Positions 7,020-12,387 of a DNA stretch of 27,572 nucleotides are shown here, in pieces. How positions within the stretch are numbered: position 1 is the first letter of the stretch; each line of letters starts with the position of its first letter. A model generated the notes under the pieces. The model was given only the letters and a program-made list of their open reading frames with translations, had not been told where the DNA came from and made no database searches. The DNA lies in the IMG/VR virus record IMGVR_UViG_3300034198_010993, positions 1 through 27,572 of that record; one strand, 5' to 3'. This stretch comes from a virus. The position numbers and the translations under genes are program-made.

Positions 7020-7232
7020 ATGAAATTCTGGTATCACTACAACAAACCCGCATCACGCTCACAGGGCTGCAACATCCTCACCGTCCACTTCAAGGGGGCT
7101 TGCCACCTTGTTAAGGACATCGTGTGCGGCGTCCCCACCGCCACCCGTACCCGCAAGTCGCAGCCGTTCTGCGTCATTGCGGGGGACGCCTCCGGCATTC
7201 TCGTAGAAAACGAGGTTGCTTACATTAGCTAG
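7020..7232 (+). CDS. small hypothetical phage protein (70 aa)
   Basis: A 70-residue protein beginning MKFWYHYNKPASRSQG and continuing with a strand-rich stretch containing three cysteines (GCNIL, GACHLV, VCGV) and SQPFCVIAGDAS. The pattern of HYNKPAS near the start and QPxxVxxG near the end is one I associate with a recurring small phage protein of unknown function; this is from memory. Starts four bases after the previous stop. Its TAG stop (7230-7232) overlaps the first bases of the AGGTATC motif. Confidence 0.7.
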   Translation: MKFWYHYNKPASRSQGCNILTVHFKGACHLVKDIVCGVPTATRTRKSQPFCVIAGDASGILVENEVAYIS

Positions 7233-7255
7233 GTATCATATACAACAACACTACC
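7231..7255 (+). promoter_or_regulatory. AGGTATCATATAC motif, candidate promoter
   Basis: This copy matches the one at 11504-11528 at 22 of 25 positions and shares AGGTATCNTATACAACA with the reverse-strand copy at 27290-27306. It ends four bases before the start codon at 7260. A TTGCTT lies 17 bases before a TATACA within the motif, so a sigma-70-like reading is possible, but the conserved part reaches further than a -10 box. Confidence 0.6.
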
Positions 7256-7259
7256 TCCT

Positions 7260-7979
7260 ATGAAATATCATCTGACCCTGCGGTCTGGTAACTCGAAGAC
7301 TGGCACGATACCCGTTACTACCTCTTCCGCCGATACCTGCCCCGATGCCTGCCCCTTCAAAGCTAACGGGTGCTACGCGGACGGAGGTCCTCTCGCACTC
7401 CACTGGCGTGCGGTGACCAACGAGACCCGTGGTACGAACTGGCAGTCCTTCATCCGTCAGATCTTCGAGCTACCAGCTCGTCAGCTATGGCGTCACAACC
7501 AAGCTGGAGACTTGCCGGGTCTCAACAACGACATCGATCGCAACAAGTTAGAAGAGCTAGTCATCGCCAACCAAGGCAAGCGTGGGTTCACCTTCACACA
7601 CAAGCCCCCGACTCGTCGGAACTTGGATCTGATTCGATCCGCCAACACGCACGGATTCACCATCAACCTCAGTGCCAACACGCTTGATCACGCCGACAAG
7701 CTGATCAAGACGGGCTTGCCTGTAACCGTCGTCCTTCCGCAGGAAGACGTAGCCAAGCGCAACCAGCTCACCCCAGCCGGACACAAGGTAGTCACCTGCC
7801 CAGCAGCCCGATCCAAGACGATCAGTTGCTCTACGTGCGCCCTGTGCCAGAAAGCAGATCGAAACTTCATCATCGGCTTCCCAGCCCACGGGGCTCGTAA
7901 AAACTCAGTCAGTCAACTTGTGCGTCAGGTATCTCATACCACGCACATACCAACAGCAACCCAACTCGCAACCAAATAA
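7260..7979 (+). CDS. DUF7227-like cysteine-rich protein
   Basis: A 239-residue protein. The N-terminal signature SGNSKTGTIPVTTSS is followed by Cys27, Cys31 and Cys38 in TCPDACPFKANGCYADGGPL. The central part is strand/helix alternation (LDLIRSANTHGFTINLSANT; LPVTVVLPQED), suggesting a TIM-barrel-like or radical-SAM-related core. The C-terminal region has Cys180 and a CxxCxxC at 190-196. The two Cys groups could bind Fe-S or Zn. I recall this signature as a phage DUF (DUF7227) loosely like the phage Gp37/Gp68 group; activity is unknown. It lies directly upstream of the methyltransferase, with no gap, so a linked role in DNA modification is possible but not shown. Confidence 0.7.
   Translation: MKYHLTLRSGNSKTGTIPVTTSSADTCPDACPFKANGCYADGGPLALHWRAVTNETRGTNWQSFIRQIFELPARQLWRHNQAGDLPGLNNDIDRNKLEELVIANQGKRGFTFTHKPPTRRNLDLIRSANTHGFTINLSANTLDHADKLIKTGLPVTVVLPQEDVAKRNQLTPAGHKVVTCPAARSKTISCSTCALCQKADRNFIIGFPAHGARKNSVSQLVRQVSHTTHIPTATQLATK
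7927..7951 (+). promoter_or_regulatory. AGGTATC motif inside gene end, candidate promoter
   Basis: AGGTATCTCATACCACGCAC lies within the last codons of the DUF7227-like gene, 55 bases before the ATGTG double start of the methyltransferase. It keeps AGGTATC, CATAC and the ACC end of the other copies. Being in coding sequence it is weaker evidence than the intergenic copies. Confidence 0.4.
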
Positions 7980-7981
7980 AA

Positions 7982-9388
7982 ATGTGGATACTACCAAAAC
8001 AATTACACACGTTAGCCTCTGCTCTGGATACGGAGGCATTGACTTGGGACTCAGAGCAGCTCTGCCGTCTCTACGAACAATCGCTTACTGTGAACGGGAA
8101 GCCTTCCCGATCTCGATCCTTCTCCGCCGCATTGAAGAAGGACAACTGGATGTCGGCCCTATCCACACGGACCTTAAAGCCTTCCCTTGGGAACTCTTTC
8201 GTGACCGAGTTTCTATCCTCAGCGGCGGATATCCTTGTCAGCCATTTTCAGCCGCCGGTAATCGCAAAGGGAAGGACGACCCCAGACACCTCTGGCCTTG
8301 GATCGCAGATGGCATTAGGGCTATGCGACCTCGCCAGTGTTTCTTTGAAAATGTCGATGGACACATCTCGATGGGACTCTCCACAGTCATCAGCGATCTG
8401 GAAGAGCTTGGTTACCAAGCGACGTGGGGAGTTTTCAGCGCGTCTGAAGTTGGCGCACCTCACCAGAGAAAACGGGTCTTTATCTTGGCCCACCGCAAAT
8501 GCGAGGGACTGGAAGGACTCCGTGAATTCAGTACCTCCCTCGGTTGGTCAGACGAGAGGATACAGCTTGGGAATGGCAGTAGCAGAGAAGAACTGGCCGA
8601 CTGCCTCGACGAGGGATCACAAGGGAGGTTACGAGGGGGGGCGAATCCGGAACGGCAAGGTGTCGATGGACACGCTGGATGTAGCAGTTCAGGCGTACTC
8701 GGAAGGTGGCCTGCTCGCCCAGGCGAACCCCAATTCAGTTGGGAGCCCCCAAGAGTCCTCGACAACAAAGTGGGCGACTCCAAGCGCGTTCGATTGGAAT
8801 CAACCGGAGACCAAGGAGCAGTGGGAGAAGAGAGCAGCGACTCAAGCCGAAAAGGGAGTGAACCTTCATCTGCCCCTCAAATCTCAGGCGATCCAAGTGG
8901 GGAACAACTGGGCGACTCCCAATACTCTAGATCACATGGCTCTACGTTCTCCGGAAGCATTACTTCGGCAAGCAACTACGACCCGCTCAGGGAGAACGGC
9001 TCCGGCGAATTTGAGAGAGCAAGTCGATCCCTCCTCGGTGGAGATCTACAAGCAAGCAAGCTGGCCGACACCGACCTCGATGGAGGCTGGGAAGATCGGC
9101 AATCAACCGAACTTCGGTCAGTTGGGGCTGAGCAATCACCCAGCCATCGTGGGATTGCCGGATCGGGAGAAGGCGGCGAAGTCGGATTCGACGGCGCAAC
9201 AGAAGCAGAAGATCACAGCCAAGCTCTCCCCGAGGTTTGTGGAGACCTTGATGGGGCTTCCAATCGGATGGGTTATGCCGAGCTGTGCCGAACCTATGAC
9301 AACCGCACCCACGAGCTCCGCGCCCTCGGGAACGGAGTGGTATGGCAGCAATGCGCCCACGCCTATCGAACTCTCGTTGGTCAACTAA
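7982..9388 (+). CDS. alternative-frame protein overlapping C5 methyltransferase
   Basis: A 468-residue frame in +1 register to the methyltransferase and covered by it almost completely. It starts at ATG 7982, two bases ahead of the GTG that starts the methyltransferase, and stops at 9388. Residues 1-150 look like a passive shadow (Ser/Leu-rich). From about 155 it has regular features: five modules starting Trp-(Pro/Ala)-Thr at residues 169, 205, 264, 310 and 361, a conserved-looking TPNTLDHMALRSPEALLRQ, and the end LSPRFVETLMGLPIGWV. I recall similar modular sequences from other phage methylase loci. Either an independent overprinted protein or a frameshift extension. Function unknown. Confidence 0.55.
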   Translation: MWILPKQLHTLASALDTEALTWDSEQLCRLYEQSLTVNGKPSRSRSFSAALKKDNWMSALSTRTLKPSLGNSFVTEFLSSAADILVSHFQPPVIAKGRTTPDTSGLGSQMALGLCDLASVSLKMSMDTSRWDSPQSSAIWKSLVTKRRGEFSARLKLAHLTRENGSLSWPTANARDWKDSVNSVPPSVGQTRGYSLGMAVAEKNWPTASTRDHKGGYEGGRIRNGKVSMDTLDVAVQAYSEGGLLAQANPNSVGSPQESSTTKWATPSAFDWNQPETKEQWEKRAATQAEKGVNLHLPLKSQAIQVGNNWATPNTLDHMALRSPEALLRQATTTRSGRTAPANLREQVDPSSVEIYKQASWPTPTSMEAGKIGNQPNFGQLGLSNHPAIVGLPDREKAAKSDSTAQQKQKITAKLSPRFVETLMGLPIGWVMPSCAEPMTTAPTSSAPSGTEWYGSNAPTPIELSLVN

Positions 9389-9399
9389 TCCAAAATTAA
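7984..9399 (+). CDS. C5 cytosine DNA methyltransferase
   Basis: A 471-residue Dcm-type enzyme that transfers a methyl group from S-adenosylmethionine to cytosine C5. Motif I is VSLCSGYGGIDLGL (10-23). Motif IV is GGYPCQPFS with catalytic Cys85. Motif VI is ENV (122-124), motif VIII HQRKRVFILAH (160-170), and motif X-like ELRALGNGVVWQQ (444-456). The target-recognition region between VIII and X is about 270 residues, Ser/Gly-rich and of low complexity, with LAD/LGD-type repeats; it coincides with the patterned part of the +1 frame. GTG 7984 is preferred because it follows the previous stop; a TTG at 7918 would add 22 residues inside the upstream gene. Probably protects phage DNA from restriction. 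Confidence 0.9.
   Translation: MDTTKTITHVSLCSGYGGIDLGLRAALPSLRTIAYCEREAFPISILLRRIEEGQLDVGPIHTDLKAFPWELFRDRVSILSGGYPCQPFSAAGNRKGKDDPRHLWPWIADGIRAMRPRQCFFENVDGHISMGLSTVISDLEELGYQATWGVFSASEVGAPHQRKRVFILAHRKCEGLEGLREFSTSLGWSDERIQLGNGSSREELADCLDEGSQGRLRGGANPERQGVDGHAGCSSSGVLGRWPARPGEPQFSWEPPRVLDNKVGDSKRVRLESTGDQGAVGEESSDSSRKGSEPSSAPQISGDPSGEQLGDSQYSRSHGSTFSGSITSASNYDPLRENGSGEFERASRSLLGGDLQASKLADTDLDGGWEDRQSTELRSVGAEQSPSHRGIAGSGEGGEVGFDGATEAEDHSQALPEVCGDLDGASNRMGYAELCRTYDNRTHELRALGNGVVWQQCAHAYRTLVGQLIQN
8483..9085 (+). repeat. five dual-frame modules in methylase target region
   Basis: A core like TGGCCGAC or TGGGCGAC recurs at 8486 (diverged, TGGCCCAC), 8594, 8771, 8909 and 9062. In the methyltransferase frame it gives LAH, LAD, VGD, LGD and LAD. 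In the +1 frame it gives WPTA, WPTA, WATP, WATP and WPTP. Spacing is irregular (108, 177, 138, 153 bases, all multiples of three), so frame is kept in both. Confidence 0.7.
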
Positions 9400-9410
9400 C
9401 AAAACCTATC

Positions 9411-9647
9411 ATGAACGAACACCTCACAAGCAGACGCCGCAACGGCAAAGCCCTCGGTTACACTGTTTCGGACGACGACTCCGGCTGGGGCGAGCACCGC
9501 AGCCTCGGAGCCTCAGTCAACAAAGCCTGCGCCAAGTGGCTAGAAAATAAGCTAGGATACAAGTCCACCTTCGGAGGCGGACGCCGCTTTAGTCGCGAGC
9601 AACTTGCGACTCGGAAGCCTTCTTCTCCGATCGGATCAGCCACTTGA
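9411..9647 (+). CDS. small hypothetical protein (78 aa)
   Basis: A 78-residue basic protein from ATG 9411, preceded by the leader AAACCTATC. It reads MNEHLTSRRRNGKALGYTVS and later KACAKWLENKLGYKSTFGGG. No known domain. Its last 59 bases overlap the 3' end of the leftward metallopeptidase-like gene, so the C-terminus (from about residue 60) is shared DNA and its sequence is constrained by both. A shorter product is not supported by any earlier stop. Confidence 0.55.
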   Translation: MNEHLTSRRRNGKALGYTVSDDDSGWGEHRSLGASVNKACAKWLENKLGYKSTFGGGRRFSREQLATRKPSSPIGSAT

Positions 9648-9993
9648 GGCAACGCTCCATGAGGGAGTCCAGCAAGTACGCTGAGGCTTCCTCATGGCCC
9701 GCCTCTTCCTTCACCCCCTTGGCGTGAAGCGTGTTAAAAGTAACGTGAACCAACTCGTGAGCAAGAATCGCGATCTTCGCCGGAGTCGGCTCGAACTTCT
9801 GCATGAAGACGATGTTCCCGCAATTAGAGTAGTAGGTAACCGCATCCATCGTCTCGTACCCTTCCAAGTCTAGCTCTATCTTTTTCTTCTTGCACCAAGC
9901 CGCTGCCTGTTCCGGCGAGCAAGGGCAAAAGAAATACAAAGCATCCTTGTACGGGTCGATCGAAAGTCGAGTTCCTTTAGGTAGATTGCTCAT
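9589..9993 (-). CDS. HExxH metallopeptidase-like protein
   Basis: A 134-residue protein with KIAILAHELVHVTF, HExxH at residues 79-83. A helix GHEEASAYLLDSLMERCLKW at about 99-118 could supply the third zinc ligand, as in ImmA/IrrE-like and related small phage zincins. The N-terminal part has FFCPCSPEQAAAWCKKKK. ATG 9993 is chosen because it overlaps the stop of the upstream HNH gene as ATGA (9990-9993); a longer frame to 10074 would sit inside that gene. Likely cytoplasmic. In phages such proteins may cut a repressor or host regulator, but here the target is unknown. Confidence 0.8.
   Translation of the reverse strand: MSNLPKGTRLSIDPYKDALYFFCPCSPEQAAAWCKKKKIELDLEGYETMDAVTYYSNCGNIVFMQKFEPTPAKIAILAHELVHVTFNTLHAKGVKEEAGHEEASAYLLDSLMERCLKWLIRSEKKASESQVARD
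9591..9611. terminator. hairpin at convergent gene ends
   Basis: AGTCGCGAG and CTTGCGACT (9591-9599 and 9603-9611) can form a nine-pair stem with one wobble and a CAA loop. It lies in the overlap of the converging genes. There is no T-tract on either side, so it may stabilise or slow rather than terminate. Confidence 0.35.
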
Positions 9994-10400
9994 AGGTCTG
10001 GTGCCAAATAGGCACCGATGTCGAGTAGCCCAGCATGGCGTTCCCGGTGACATCGGCAGCAAAGCAGCAAGCACTTTTCAGACTCTAGCAGAGCGGAAGG
10101 CATATCGTTCCTACGTGATGAAATCGTGTAGCTCTTCTCCTCCGGCTTGAGGTGATCAAACTCCAGTGCGGCGATACACTTGTTGTACCCACATACCGCG
10201 CAGCATCCGCCGTGTTCAGCCTTGATTTGAGTAGATATGTTGCGTCTCCGCACTTTGTTCCGAGATACGGTTTTCTCTTTCTGCCCACTGCCTAAGTAGT
10301 AACTGATCGTGCCCATTGAACACGGAATCGCCTTGGAAATGTCCTTATAGGACATACCAGTAGCTCTTAAAGCAATAATATGGTCGCCAAGTACACTCAA
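9990..10400 (-). CDS. HTH-HNH endonuclease-like protein
   Basis: A protein of 136 residues if it starts at TTG 10400. An N-terminal helix-turn-helix (HIIALRATGMSYKDISKAIP, then CSMGTISYYLG) is followed by a zinc-binding HNH nuclease region: CCAVCGYNKC, LEFDHLKPEEKS and LLCCRCHRERHAG. The two Cys pairs and the His residues match HNH proteins with a structural zinc. The frame stays open to ATG 10514 and ATG 10598, but those extra residues are encoded by AT-rich DNA with a palindromic TATAAT element and match nothing I know of the family, in which the HTH lies at the very N-terminus. Probably a free-standing homing-type nuclease. Coupled by ATGA to the metallopeptidase gene. Confidence 0.72.
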   Translation of the reverse strand: MSVLGDHIIALRATGMSYKDISKAIPCSMGTISYYLGSGQKEKTVSRNKVRRRNISTQIKAEHGGCCAVCGYNKCIAALEFDHLKPEEKSYTISSRRNDMPSALLESEKCLLLCCRCHRERHAGLLDIGAYLAPDL

Positions 10401-10675
10401 AATATCAGTGATATATACCTCATTTGTTTTACGTATACTAGGTATATTATACCACCTAGACAAAATACTTATTAAAAAGACCTTTTGGCGTTGACCAAAC
10501 CGATAACGCCCCATAACCTTTCCGGCAATCCTTGAATACAGCTTCGTTATGACCCACCTGTTCGCACTTATCCCCCACAAGGTATATGGGCGCGTCATGA
10601 CGATCTACCCGCTGAGGTAGCCTGGGATTGCCAGAACAAACAAAAAACCCCACCCGTCGGTTCCTTAAATTGTAT
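10401..10675. other. divergent spacer, probably non-coding
   Basis: A spacer between the leftward HNH operon and the rightward gene at 10676, with A+T-rich parts (10370-10480). It is open in the HNH frame, so it could instead be its N-terminus. It contains the palindromic motif at 10440-10456. The remaining part shows no clear gene; an 80-residue leftward frame there has no family features. Confidence 0.4.
10440..10456 (-). promoter_or_regulatory. palindromic TATAAT element ahead of HNH operon
   Basis: GGTATATTATACC (10441-10453) is a perfect inverted repeat of six bases about one centre. The leftward strand reads GGTATAATATACC with a consensus TATAAT. It resembles the AGGTATCTTATAC motif. 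It lies about 40 bases before the proposed TTG start. No good -35 box at normal spacing, so it could be a phage promoter variant or an operator. Confidence 0.45.
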
Positions 10676-10906
10676 ATGAACTCCTCGACAATCAACATTG
10701 CCGATCTGATTCGGTTGCTAGATCAACCAACCCTCGACGCCCTTAGTGCGCGGTTGCACAAAGTGCTAGACACCCTCGAAGGAGCTGATGCAGGTCAGCT
10801 ACTCTTCGAGTTTATCCATGAGGGCTTGACCGCCCACGAAGAGTTCGATCCTAGAGCCGCCACAATGGTTCTCTGTGAGATCGAGCAAGACGCTGCGGCA
10901 GCATAA
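10676..10906 (+). CDS. small acidic helical protein (76 aa)
   Basis: A 76-residue protein beginning MNSSTINIADLIRLLDQPTL. It is almost entirely helical (LHKVLDTLEGADAGQLLFEF; AATMVLCEIEQDAAAA) and acidic. No known family is recognised. It is monocistronic: it follows the divergent spacer and ends 13 bases before a strong intrinsic terminator. That arrangement suggests separately controlled, perhaps early or constitutive, expression. A longer frame from 10628 is possible, but ATG 10676 follows the AT-rich leader TTAAATTGTAT and starts the conserved-looking helix. Confidence 0.7.
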   Translation: MNSSTINIADLIRLLDQPTLDALSARLHKVLDTLEGADAGQLLFEFIHEGLTAHEEFDPRAATMVLCEIEQDAAAA

Positions 10907-10919
10907 AGGAACCTCTTAG

Positions 10920-10955
10920 CCGCACCCTGGGTAACTGGGGTGCGGTTTATTTTTA
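10920..10955 (+). terminator. rho-independent terminator
   Basis: CCGCACCC (10920-10927) pairs perfectly with GGGTGCGG (10938-10945) across a 10-base loop and is followed by TTTATTTTT. This is the clearest terminator in the window. It ends the transcript of the 76-residue gene. Confidence 0.9.
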
Positions 10956-10966
10956 CCTACAATAAT

Positions 10967-11107
10967 ATGACACCACGCACTAACCACGCTGAATTCTTAA
11001 AGAAACTAGCTCTTGCCAAGACACCCTCGGTAAAGCCCACGAATAAAGGCCCTCTCTACATGGCTCTAATCCGAGCCAAACTGAACGGAGCGGCTAAACC
11101 TAAGTAA
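10967..11107 (+). CDS. small basic protein (46 aa)
   Basis: A 46-residue frame starting MTPRTNHAEFLKKLALAKTP and ending LIRAKLNGAAKPK. It is basic and helical with a Pro/Lys centre. It lies just after the terminator, preceded by the A-rich leader ACCTACAATAAT, which resembles leaders of neighbouring genes. No homologous family is recognised. Support is the clean start, codon usage like its neighbours, and the lack of any competing frame. Confidence 0.45.
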   Translation: MTPRTNHAEFLKKLALAKTPSVKPTNKGPLYMALIRAKLNGAAKPK

Positions 11108-11241
11108 ACAATCGGGTAAGTTGTCCAGAGCCCTGGCGGGTAGCCCTCCTATGGATGGGGCTTTCTATCCCTGGTACGCCGCAGCCAGTCGCCAATCGAC
11201 AAAGCGGCAACCCTTTTTTCAACCCTTCAAAACCCAACACC
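11108..11241 (+). ncRNA. structured non-coding spacer, possible RNA or leader
   Basis: A 134-base gap with several possible stems: AGCCC/GGGCT at 11142-11162, and a nested hairpin GCCGC (11178-11182) / GCGGC (11204-11208) enclosing GTCG/CGAC with a CCAAT loop. TTTTTT follows at 11214-11219. This could be a small RNA ending in a terminator, or a terminator plus leader ahead of the gene at 11242. I looked for a tRNA cloverleaf and did not find a credible one. Confidence 0.35.
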
Positions 11242-11493
11242 ATGACCGAAGAAAATACTGCTAAGACAAAAAGAACCCGATCCTGCACGATGGTAAATAG
11301 AGCTCAAGTAAAAGAGTTCGCCCTCCGCGTAGCCCATAACAACTTCGGCCCCCGGTTCAACCGCGTTGGCTCCTGCTTCCTCGATGAGTTCACCGAAGAG
11401 GTTGAGCGGTTGCTTGCCTCCAAGGTCAAACGTCACCCCAGCCGTGGCAAAACGCTCCTATCATCATTCCCGCGTACCGCCTACGAAGGTTAA
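11242..11493 (+). CDS. small basic protein, possible histone-fold-like
   Basis: An 83-residue basic protein. After a Lys/Arg/Thr N-terminus comes a helix RAQVKEFALRVAHNN, a loop FGPRFNRVG, a longer amphipathic helix CFLDEFTEEVERLLASKVKR, and then HPSRGKTLL. The order short helix, loop with Arg, long helix, loop with Arg-x-x-Thr recalls the first two-thirds of a histone fold. A clear third helix is missing, so this may simply be a small DNA-binding or unrelated helical protein. ATG 11242 follows CCCAACACC. The AGGTATC-like motif for the next gene lies 11 bases beyond its stop. Confidence 0.65.
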   Translation: MTEENTAKTKRTRSCTMVNRAQVKEFALRVAHNNFGPRFNRVGSCFLDEFTEEVERLLASKVKRHPSRGKTLLSSFPRTAYEG

Positions 11494-11503
11494 CTCTTGA
11501 CAC

Positions 11504-11528
11504 TGGTATCATATACTACAACACTACA
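11504..11528 (+). promoter_or_regulatory. TGGTATCATATAC motif, candidate promoter
   Basis: TGGTATCATATACTACAACA lies 13 bases before the ATG at 11542 and matches the copy at 7231-7255 at 22 of 25 positions. A TTGACA stands just upstream (11497-11502), but its spacing to TATACT is nine bases, too short for a normal sigma-70 pair. Confidence 0.6.
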
Positions 11529-11541
11529 ACGCAGTTTCTCT

Positions 11542-11901
11542 ATGAGTTCTCTTAAAACACCTGAAGTAGCCATTCATGCTCTATTCCAAGAGTTGGGATG
11601 TGACCTTGATGAGATCAAACACTGCATCAAAGAGTTCCTCAACGGAGACTCCGGCGACTTCTCCGATGAAGACGAAATTCTCGGCTTCTTAGCTAGAGAC
11701 CTCAAGGACGAGCACAGACACGGCGTCTACGAGACCAGTTCCGCTGGTCGCATTCACATCACGGGGGATAGCAATCAGATTATCGTGGCTCCTGACATCA
11801 TCTTCGCCGTCATGACTGAAGGTGCCCAGTGCAGCCTCAATACCTGCACCTGTGAAAACAAACACTCACCTAAAGATAAATCGTCAACCCCAACAAAGTA
11901 A
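11542..11901 (+). CDS. hypothetical acidic protein (119 aa)
   Basis: A 119-residue acidic protein starting at ATG 11542, 13 bases after the conserved motif. The N-terminal half is helical (TPEVAIHALFQELGCDLDEI), then an Asp/Glu-rich segment. A strand-rich part follows (GRIHITGDSNQIIVAPDIIF), and the tail has CSLNTCTCENKH, three cysteines that could bind metal. No family recognised. As the first gene after a candidate promoter, it may be the head of the 11542-12474 transcript. Four bases separate it from the next gene. Confidence 0.7.
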   Translation: MSSLKTPEVAIHALFQELGCDLDEIKHCIKEFLNGDSGDFSDEDEILGFLARDLKDEHRHGVYETSSAGRIHITGDSNQIIVAPDIIFAVMTEGAQCSLNTCTCENKHSPKDKSSTPTK

Positions 11902-11904
11902 CCC

Positions 11905-12156
11905 ATGCCAACTGCAAAGAAACGCTTCGCAAAAGTAGTCACTAACCCTACCACAGGTCGCACCAAGACCGTCCGCTACGGACAGGCCGGAAAGGCTAAG
12001 GACGGCGGTGATCGCATTCGACCAGGAACCTCCAAAGGAGACGCTTACTGCGCCCGATCGGCCAAGATCAAGGGCGACTGGAAGAGCGATCCTAACAGCC
12101 CCAACAACCTGAGCCGCAAGAAGTGGAAATGCAGCGGCTCCAAATCCATGAAATAG
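11905..12156 (+). CDS. small basic phage protein, DUF6321-like
   Basis: An 83-residue strongly basic protein. The N-terminal MPTAKKRFAKVVTNPTTGRT is followed by GDAYCARSAKIKGDW, DPNSPNNLSRKKWKCSGSK and a Lys end. The pattern CARS, DPNSPN, LSRxxWxC, KSMK is one I recall from a small phage family (DUF6321) of unknown role; this assignment is from memory. Two well separated cysteines and the charge suggest nucleic-acid contact. It precedes the HNH gene with a two-base gap. Confidence 0.75.
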   Translation: MPTAKKRFAKVVTNPTTGRTKTVRYGQAGKAKDGGDRIRPGTSKGDAYCARSAKIKGDWKSDPNSPNNLSRKKWKCSGSKSMK

Positions 12157-12158
12157 CC

Positions 12159-12386
12159 ATGCCTACAGCACGCAACTACAAGAAAGAGTACCGGGACTTC
12201 CAAGGGAAGCCCGAGCAGATCAAGCGTCGAGCCGAACGGAATACCGCCCGGGCCAAAATGGTCTCGGCTGGTCGGGTCCGTAAAGGTGACGGCAAAGATG
12301 TCGATCACCGCGACCGCAACACTGCCAACAACAGCAAGTCCAACCTTCGGGTGATGAGCAAGTCGGCCAACCGATCTCGCCAGTAG
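12159..12386 (+). CDS. HNH-type small phage protein (75 aa)
   Basis: A 75-residue basic protein. The N-terminal MPTARNYKKEYRDFQGKPEQ and an Arg-rich helix (IKRRAERNTARAKM) are followed by KGDGKDVDHRDRNTANNSKS and then NLRVMSKSANRSRQ. The DVDHRDxNxxNNxxxNLR part is the core of an HNH/beta-beta-alpha metal nuclease: His in DH as general base, Asn residues positioning the loop. Phage proteins of this short form often lie among late or packaging genes. It lacks zinc-binding Cys. ATG 12159 is two bases after the preceding stop. Confidence 0.82.
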   Translation: MPTARNYKKEYRDFQGKPEQIKRRAERNTARAKMVSAGRVRKGDGKDVDHRDRNTANNSKSNLRVMSKSANRSRQ

Positions 12387-12387
12387 C

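Noticed and set aside
8987-9448. Leftward 153-residue Arg/Leu-rich frame opposite the methylase
   Set aside because: Arg/Leu/Gly composition typical of antisense shadow; no motif.
10456-10698. Leftward 80-residue frame in the divergent spacer
   Set aside because: Reaches into the 76-residue gene, no family features; more likely non-coding.
11140-11220. tRNA-like region
   Set aside because: Stems are present but no T-arm GTTCRANNC, no consistent acceptor pairing and no anticodon arm of the right size.
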